The position numbers and the translations under genes were made by a program. A stretch of DNA of 52,119 nucleotides, taken from NCBI GenBank assembly GCA_045535815.1, contig JAZSMJ010000072.1, forward strand, positions 1 through 52,119, given 5' to 3'. The notes under the pieces were generated by a model. That model was not told the origin of the DNA, searched no databases, and saw only the letters and a program-made list of their open reading frames with translations. The DNA is from JAZSMJ01 sp045535815 (GTDB lineage Bacteria; Bacillota; Clostridia; Oscillospirales; CAG-272). Each line of letters opens with the position of its first letter. The first letter of the stretch is position 1. Below are positions 47,812 through 52,119 of the stretch, one piece after another.

Positions 47812-49197
47812 TTATCCCTGGGGTGCTTTGCTTAGCGCTCTCGGTTTGCTTTTCCCCGTCTGCTTCCGATAGACGAAAACGAGAGCTACCATCTGGCAGC
47901 CAAAGGTGATGAGCCACGATATCGGGTACGACAGATACAGACATCCAAGCGTATGGAATGCCGGCAGGGCGAACACGGTATATATCCACAGTATGCGGAT
48001 TCCGCATATTCCTGCGACCGATATTATCATAGGCACGAGCGATGCCCCCATTCCTCGGATGACGGAGGTTGAAACGTCCATAAATCCGCAAAGGAAATAG
48101 GTGAAGCAGATGTATGCAAGTCTTATCATACCGTACGATATTGCTTCGGGCGAGTCTGTTATGTATATTGAAAGAAGGGTAGGTCCGAGCACGTATGCCA
48201 GAAGTGAAACTGCGATACCGATGGTGGATATGTAAGCGATGCATACACCGAAGGCCTTTTTTACTCGGTCGTATTTACCTGCTCCCGAATTCTGTCCCAC
48301 GTAGTTTACCGCCGCCTGACTGAACGAGTTGTGGGTAACGTAAACGAAGCCGTCAATGTTGCTGGCTGCTGCGTTGCCTGACATTACCACGCCTCCGAAG
48401 GAGTTTATCGAGGACTGTATCAGCGTGTTCGATATAGCGAAAAGCGAGCTCTGTATTCCTGCAGGCAGTCCTATGCGGATTATCTTTACAAGCTGAGGGA
48501 CGTAGAATTTCATCTTTGTGAGCACCAGCCTGCAGCAGTCATAACGGCGCATAAGCGCTATGACCACCAGCACCGCCGATATGCCCTGTGATACTGTCGT
48601 TGCAAGTGCAACACCGGCTACGTTCATATCGAAAAGAGTGACGAATATCACGTTCAGTATAACGTTTACAACGCCTGCTATAGTGAGATATATCAGCGGT
48701 CCCTTTGTATCGCCTGCCGCTCTGAGTATTGCTGCACAGAAGTTGTATACCATATTGAAGGTCATGCCGCAAAAGTATATCTGCATATAGACGGTAGATA
48801 GCGGCAGCACGTTTTCGGGGGTATCCATCATTATAAGCAGTCGCTCTGCCAAAGCTAAGCCGACAACTGTCAGCACTGCGCCGCATATGATCGCAGTCGG
48901 AAGTGCGGTATGTACGGTGCGGTGCGCCGTTTTATCGTCGCCGTTTCCGTAAGCGTGGGCAACTGCTACGCCTGCACCTACCGAAAGACCGATAAACAGA
49001 TTGACTATAAGTCCGGTGATCGCACCGGTAGCGCCTACGGCAGCCACCGATATGCTTCCGCAAAAGCGTCCGACAACTACAAGGTCTGCGGCATTAAAAA
49101 GAAGCTGGAGCACGCTTGTAAGTATTATGGGTATTGTGTAGAGAAGTATGCCCGACCACAAAGGCCCTTCGGTCATCGACTTTGTGTTTTTTCTCAT
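47812..49197 (-). CDS. MATE family efflux transporter (copy 2 of a tandem pair)
   Basis: A 461-residue membrane protein with 12 predicted helices, of the MatE family that exports drugs or metabolites using Na+ or H+. Typical are the opening TEGPLWSGILLYTIPIILTS, NAADLVVVGRFCG, GAGVAVAHAYGNGDDKTA and QSSINSFGGVVMSGNAAASN, the last being the mirror position in the second half. It lies four bases downstream of a close paralogue on the same strand, evidence of tandem duplication. Substrate unknown. Confidence 0.93.
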   Translation of the reverse strand: MRKNTKSMTEGPLWSGILLYTIPIILTSVLQLLFNAADLVVVGRFCGSISVAAVGATGAITGLIVNLFIGLSVGAGVAVAHAYGNGDDKTAHRTVHTALPTAIICGAVLTVVGLALAERLLIMMDTPENVLPLSTVYMQIYFCGMTFNMVYNFCAAILRAAGDTKGPLIYLTIAGVVNVILNVIFVTLFDMNVAGVALATTVSQGISAVLVVIALMRRYDCCRLVLTKMKFYVPQLVKIIRIGLPAGIQSSLFAISNTLIQSSINSFGGVVMSGNAAASNIDGFVYVTHNSFSQAAVNYVGQNSGAGKYDRVKKAFGVCIAYISTIGIAVSLLAYVLGPTLLSIYITDSPEAISYGMIRLAYICFTYFLCGFMDVSTSVIRGMGASLVPMIISVAGICGIRILWIYTVFALPAFHTLGCLYLSYPISWLITFGCQMVALVFVYRKQTGKSKPRALSKAPQG

Positions 49198-49201
49198 TCT
49201 T

Positions 49202-50578
49202 TTATATTATTTCCTTGATTTTTTTAATGCTTTTTCCTGTATGTTTTCTGTATATGAATATAAGCGTTATCAGCTGAGCGATAAAGGTGATAAGCCACGA
49301 TATCGGATAAGTGAGATAGAGATATTCTATCTTATGGAATCGCTCGATCTGGAAGATGGTGTATATATAGAGTATGCGGAAGCCGCATATAACAAGCGTT
49401 GAATTTATCATTGGAATAAATGAATTTCCCATTCCAATCGTTGTGTTTGCACATATATCCGACCAGGCTATCATGAAGTTGGGAATGCAAAGGATGGCTA
49501 TCCTCGTTATGCCGTACTGTATTGCCTGCGGAGAATCGGTTATGTATATTGAAAGAAGGTTTGGGCTGAATATATACGCAAGCATTCCTATGACTATTCC
49601 GATAGAGAAGGAGTACGTCAGGCATATACCCATTGCACGAAGCACACGCTTATAGTTGCCTGCGCCGGTGTTCTGTCCCGAGTAATTGACTGCCGCCTGA
49701 CCGAATGCCACCAAGGATACGTTCACGAATCCCTCAATGTTTCCTGCGGCGGAGTGACCTGCGAGAACCACCTCGCCAAACGAGTTTATAGACGACTGAA
49801 TGATAACGTTTGAGATCGAGAACATAGACCCCTGTATTCCGGACGGAATGCCTATCCTTATTATTTTGATAAGCTGAGGTATATATATCTTCATTTTTGA
49901 AATAATCAGCCTGCAGCTGTCGCTGCGGCGCATGAGCGCTATTACGACAAGCACTGCCGATACAGCTTGAGAGATGACCGTAGCAAGTGCAACACCTGCA
50001 ACGTTCATATCTAAAAGAGTAACGAAGATTAAATTCAGTATAACGTTTATCACACCTGCAACCGTGAGATATATCAGCGGACCCTTTGTATCGCCTGACG
50101 CACGGAGTATTGCCGCGCAGAAATTGTATACCATATGGAAGGTCATTCCGCCGAAGTATATCTTGGTGTAAACGGTGGACAGCTCGAGTATGCTTTCGGG
50201 CGTGTCGAGCAGTACGAGCATAGGCTCTGCAAGGAATATGCCTACAACCGTAAGCACCAAGCCTAATATTATCGATAAAGGCAGCGCTGTATGTACGGTG
50301 CGGTGCACCGTTTTGTCATCCCCGTTGCCGTATGCGTGTGCTACCGAAACGCCTGCGCCTGATGAAAGCCCCAAAAACAGACTGACTATCAGGCTTACGA
50401 TAGCGCCTGTAGCGCCGACTGCCGATACTGACGAGCTTCCGCAGAATTGCCCCACGACGACAAGGTCGGCGGCGTTAAAGAGAAGCTGCAGCACGCTGGT
50501 GAATATTATCGGTATTGTATAGAGAATAATGCCCGACCACATAGGTCCTTCGGTCATTGAGCGTTTTGAGAGTTTCAT
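49202..50578 (-). CDS. MATE family efflux transporter (copy 1 of a tandem pair)
   Basis: A 458-residue MATE transporter with the same landmarks as its downstream neighbour (TEGPMWSGIILYTIPIIFTS, NAADLVVVGQFCG, GAGVSVAHAYGNGDDKTV, QSSINSFGEVVLAGHSAAGN). It is the first gene of the pair. The copies differ most in the C-terminal third, where substrate contacts are likely, so their cargo may have diverged. No regulator is adjacent. Confidence 0.93.
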   Translation of the reverse strand: MKLSKRSMTEGPMWSGIILYTIPIIFTSVLQLLFNAADLVVVGQFCGSSSVSAVGATGAIVSLIVSLFLGLSSGAGVSVAHAYGNGDDKTVHRTVHTALPLSIILGLVLTVVGIFLAEPMLVLLDTPESILELSTVYTKIYFGGMTFHMVYNFCAAILRASGDTKGPLIYLTVAGVINVILNLIFVTLLDMNVAGVALATVISQAVSAVLVVIALMRRSDSCRLIISKMKIYIPQLIKIIRIGIPSGIQGSMFSISNVIIQSSINSFGEVVLAGHSAAGNIEGFVNVSLVAFGQAAVNYSGQNTGAGNYKRVLRAMGICLTYSFSIGIVIGMLAYIFSPNLLSIYITDSPQAIQYGITRIAILCIPNFMIAWSDICANTTIGMGNSFIPMINSTLVICGFRILYIYTIFQIERFHKIEYLYLTYPISWLITFIAQLITLIFIYRKHTGKSIKKIKEII

Positions 50579-50686
50579 CTTGCCGTTTAGCCTTTGTCTT
50601 TATTAAATATTATATGATTTCCAAAAGACAAGTGTATCACAAAAACGCTGTAAATTCAATAGCAATTATTGTAAATATATAATTAA

Positions 50687-51649
50687 TTATAAAACAAACT
50701 GCAAAATGCAGAATACGGCGTATACTGTCAGAAGGACTATCCCTTGGATGCGTGAAAGCTTACCTCTCAGAAGCGAGGGCAGAGTCAGTATTGCCATAAC
50801 GGCAAGCATAACGGGAATATCTATCACAAGCGATGCCATAATACCGCCTATCAGCTTTCCCGAGGGCACCGAAAAGGGTGATAATGTACTCGATATTCCG
50901 CTGACAAGCACGAGATTGAAGAGGTTTGCGCCGATAACGTTACCGAGTGAGAGGGCTCCGTGCCCCTTTGCAAGTGATGTTATTGCCGTTACAAGCTCGG
51001 GAAGAGAGGTTCCGAGAGAGATAAAGGTCAGGGCTATGACCGATTCGGGAACGCCGAGTCCTTCTGCTATAAGCGTACCGTTGTCAACCAGAAGGTCTGC
51101 TCCGAGAGCTATCAGTCCTGCGCCAATGATAAGAAGTATAACGTTTTTTACAATGGGCGAGCTTTGCTCGGCATCATTTTTGGTATCCGATTGCGGTGAG
51201 GAGAGCACCGATCGCACCGACAGTATCATATACAGTGCGAAAATGGCTATCAGCACAAGTCCTGAGCCTCTGCTGAAATAGCCTGAGGTGTAGGCGACGG
51301 CACAGTAAAAAGCGACGGCAATAAAGAAGAATACGGTAGGCAGCTTAAGGGCGCTCTTGTCTATCTTTGAGGGACGGACGGCAGCCGTTATCGCCGCTAT
51401 GAGCGCAGTGTTGCAGATTATCGAGCCAACGGCGTTTCCAAACGCCATCTCTCCGTGCCCGCTGATCGCCGAGGCAGACGATACCATAACCTCGGGCAGA
51501 GTTGTGCCTATCGATACGACTGTAGCGCCTATCAGAAGCTCGGGAATATGAAATCTGTGTGCGATGCCGACCGCACCGTCAACAAACCAGTCTCCACCCT
51601 TGATGAGAAGTATAAGTCCTGCGATAAATAATAAAACGGGAACAAGCAT
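50687..51649 (-). CDS. Calcium/sodium antiporter (CaCA family, YrbG-like)
   Basis: A 320-residue membrane protein of two inverted halves, each with an alpha repeat: GATVVSIGTTLPEVMVSSAS near the N terminus and ALTFISLGTSLPELVTAITS near residue 205, followed by AFGNAVGSIICN and SLGNVIGANLFN. These carry the acidic and polar ligands that bind Ca2+ and Na+. Ten hydrophobic segments are expected. The start ATG 51649 is preceded by AAGGAT. It removes calcium in exchange for sodium or protons. A promoter lies directly upstream. Confidence 0.94.
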   Translation of the reverse strand: MLVPVLLFIAGLILLIKGGDWFVDGAVGIAHRFHIPELLIGATVVSIGTTLPEVMVSSASAISGHGEMAFGNAVGSIICNTALIAAITAAVRPSKIDKSALKLPTVFFFIAVAFYCAVAYTSGYFSRGSGLVLIAIFALYMILSVRSVLSSPQSDTKNDAEQSSPIVKNVILLIIGAGLIALGADLLVDNGTLIAEGLGVPESVIALTFISLGTSLPELVTAITSLAKGHGALSLGNVIGANLFNLVLVSGISSTLSPFSVPSGKLIGGIMASLVIDIPVMLAVMAILTLPSLLRGKLSRIQGIVLLTVYAVFCILQFVL

Positions 51650-51681
51650 TTGTAGGGATCCTTTCAGATTTTGCTGTATAT

Positions 51682-51710
51682 ATTATACCAAAAAATCACT
51701 CGGCATACAA
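51682..51710 (-). promoter_or_regulatory. Promoter of the antiporter gene
   Basis: On the minus strand TTGTAT (plus 51705-51710) and TATAAT (plus 51682-51687) with a 17-base spacer, about 33 bases upstream of the start codon. Confidence 0.6.
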
Positions 51711-51835
51711 ACGAGAGAAAATAAAAGTTTGGGGGATGGTGGACTTATTGTTTCGATGCACCAACACAAAAGAGAAAGCGTTTGAGTGATATTGTGCCGA
51801 AGGCGGAGTGATATTATATTCGCTTGAAAAAGCAT

Positions 51836-52060
51836 CACGCCGAAGGCGTGTATATCATCAATTCCGAAGGAATTGCATATCATCAACACGAAGTGTTGTA
51901 TATCATCAAGCCGCAGGGGAAATGCACGCTGACGCGTGATGATATCCAGCCCGAAGGGCTGATGATATGCACCGCACTTCGTGCGTCGATGATATACCAA
52001 GCCTGCGGGAACCCCCAAAGCTCGACAAGCTCGCTTCGGGGGACCCCTACTGCGGCTTGG
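51836..52060 (+). repeat. Hairpin array, copy 3 (TATATCATC linkers)
   Basis: Same design as the arrays near 30.5 kb. Stems: 51836-51841/51845-51850 (loop GAA), AATTCC/GGAATT, AACAC-GAA-GTGTT, CACGC-TGAC-GCGTG, CAGCCC-GAA-GGGCTG and CGCAC-TTC-GTGCG, joined by TATATCATC first and GATGATAT later. Two stems differ completely from copies 1 and 2 while pairing is kept. The closing CCAAGCC hairpin is split by an insert of about 40 bases (GAACCCCC...GACCCCTA) bounded by CTGCGG on both sides. Decayed pieces of the same type lie at 51786-51806. Confidence 0.85.
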
Positions 52061-52062
52061 AT

Positions 52063-52096
52063 AAAAAAATACGAGGACAAAGTTCTCGGGTTTTTT
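52063..52096 (-). terminator. Terminator at the right edge
   Basis: A 7-bp stem (52072-52078 with 52082-52088, loop AAA, one G-T pair), followed on the minus strand by seven T residues. It has the same place relative to an array and a possible tRNA as the terminator at 30920. Confidence 0.7.
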
Positions 52097-52119
52097 GGTT
52101 GGGGAAGATGGATTCGGAC
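52096..52119 (-). tRNA. Possible 3' end of a tRNA cut by the window edge
   Basis: On the minus strand the edge reads as T-stem half CCATC, acceptor half TTCCCCA, discriminator A and CCA (plus TGG at 52096-52098). The T loop would be TCCGAAT, with C in place of the usual second T, which is unusual. The layout copies that of tRNA-Gln at 30952, but only 24 bases are visible, so this is tentative. Confidence 0.35.

Noticed and set aside
51683..52018. 111-codon open frame on the minus strand
   Set aside because: Most of it is array copy 3 plus the antiporter promoter region; no ribosome binding site.

Overview
The window looks like chromosomal DNA of an anaerobic, Gram-positive member of the Clostridia, probably a gut or rumen Oscillospirales/Ruminococcaceae-type bacterium. 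The evidence is the FeoAB system with its Cys-rich partner, the PASTA kinase/PP2C/IreB set, the SCIFF peptide with its radical-SAM maturase, a dockerin on a secreted glycosidase, a glycyl radical enzyme, an ECF-type S component, TTGACA/TATAAT promoters with 17-bp spacers and strong GGAGG ribosome binding sites. The exact genus cannot be read from the sequence. The window carries 46 protein genes that I can support, one tRNA, one riboswitch, many intrinsic terminators and several families of structured intergenic repeats.

Layout. 1-320: GC-rich dispersed repeat DNA. 0.3-4.3 kb: metal regulator (DtxR family), a promoter with two operator palindromes, feoA, feoB, a FeoB-associated Cys-rich protein and an AlkD-like glycosylase. 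4.3-6.0 kb: ECF S component plus a P-loop kinase. 6.0-10.5 kb: a long hairpin-rich leader followed by a large membrane-anchored DUF5722 protein and a glycerophosphodiesterase-like protein. 11-16.4 kb: rlmN, PP2C phosphatase, PASTA kinase, ireB, ribF. 16.4-21.2 kb: nucleoside hydrolase, a DacF-like protein with altered active-site motifs, a 452-bp element made of inverted repeats around a DUF559 nuclease gene, and GNAT/AEC transporter genes. 21.3-29.2 kb: a secreted GH172 enzyme with dockerin, divergent from an AraC regulator that leads into a glycyl radical enzyme and a TauE/SafE exporter. 29.3-31.0 kb: small AT-rich genes, two copies of a hairpin array and tRNA-Gln. 31.2-36.9 kb: lipoprotein, yybP-ykoY manganese riboswitch, P-type ATPase, and LiaF-like, DUF4097 and hydrolase genes. 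37.0-43.3 kb: two tandem cytoplasmic GH2 enzymes. 43.3-44.7 kb: four small regulators or nucleotide-binding proteins. 44.8-47.7 kb: SCIFF peptide, maturase and a PLP decarboxylase. 47.8-51.7 kb: two tandem MATE pumps and a Ca2+/Na+ antiporter. 51.8-52.1 kb: a third hairpin array and perhaps the edge of a tRNA.

How it works together. Iron uptake is probably controlled by the adjacent DtxR-type repressor. The kinase, phosphatase and IreB form a cell-wall stress signalling set placed in one run of genes. The GH172, DUF5722 and GH2 genes point to a glycan-degrading lifestyle. The manganese riboswitch probably turns on the P-type ATPase when metal is in excess.

The most unusual material is between genes. 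Three copies of a hairpin array (30456-30637, 30749-30914, 51836-52060) and a fourth with a different linker (6057-6246) share one design. Short perfect stems, whose sequence changes while pairing is kept, are joined by a constant linker that switches to its reverse complement half way through. The terminal inverted repeats of the DUF559 element also contain a stem that differs between copies inside a conserved flank, and they supply the ribosome binding site and the stop codon of the nuclease gene. I consider these the best candidates for something undescribed.
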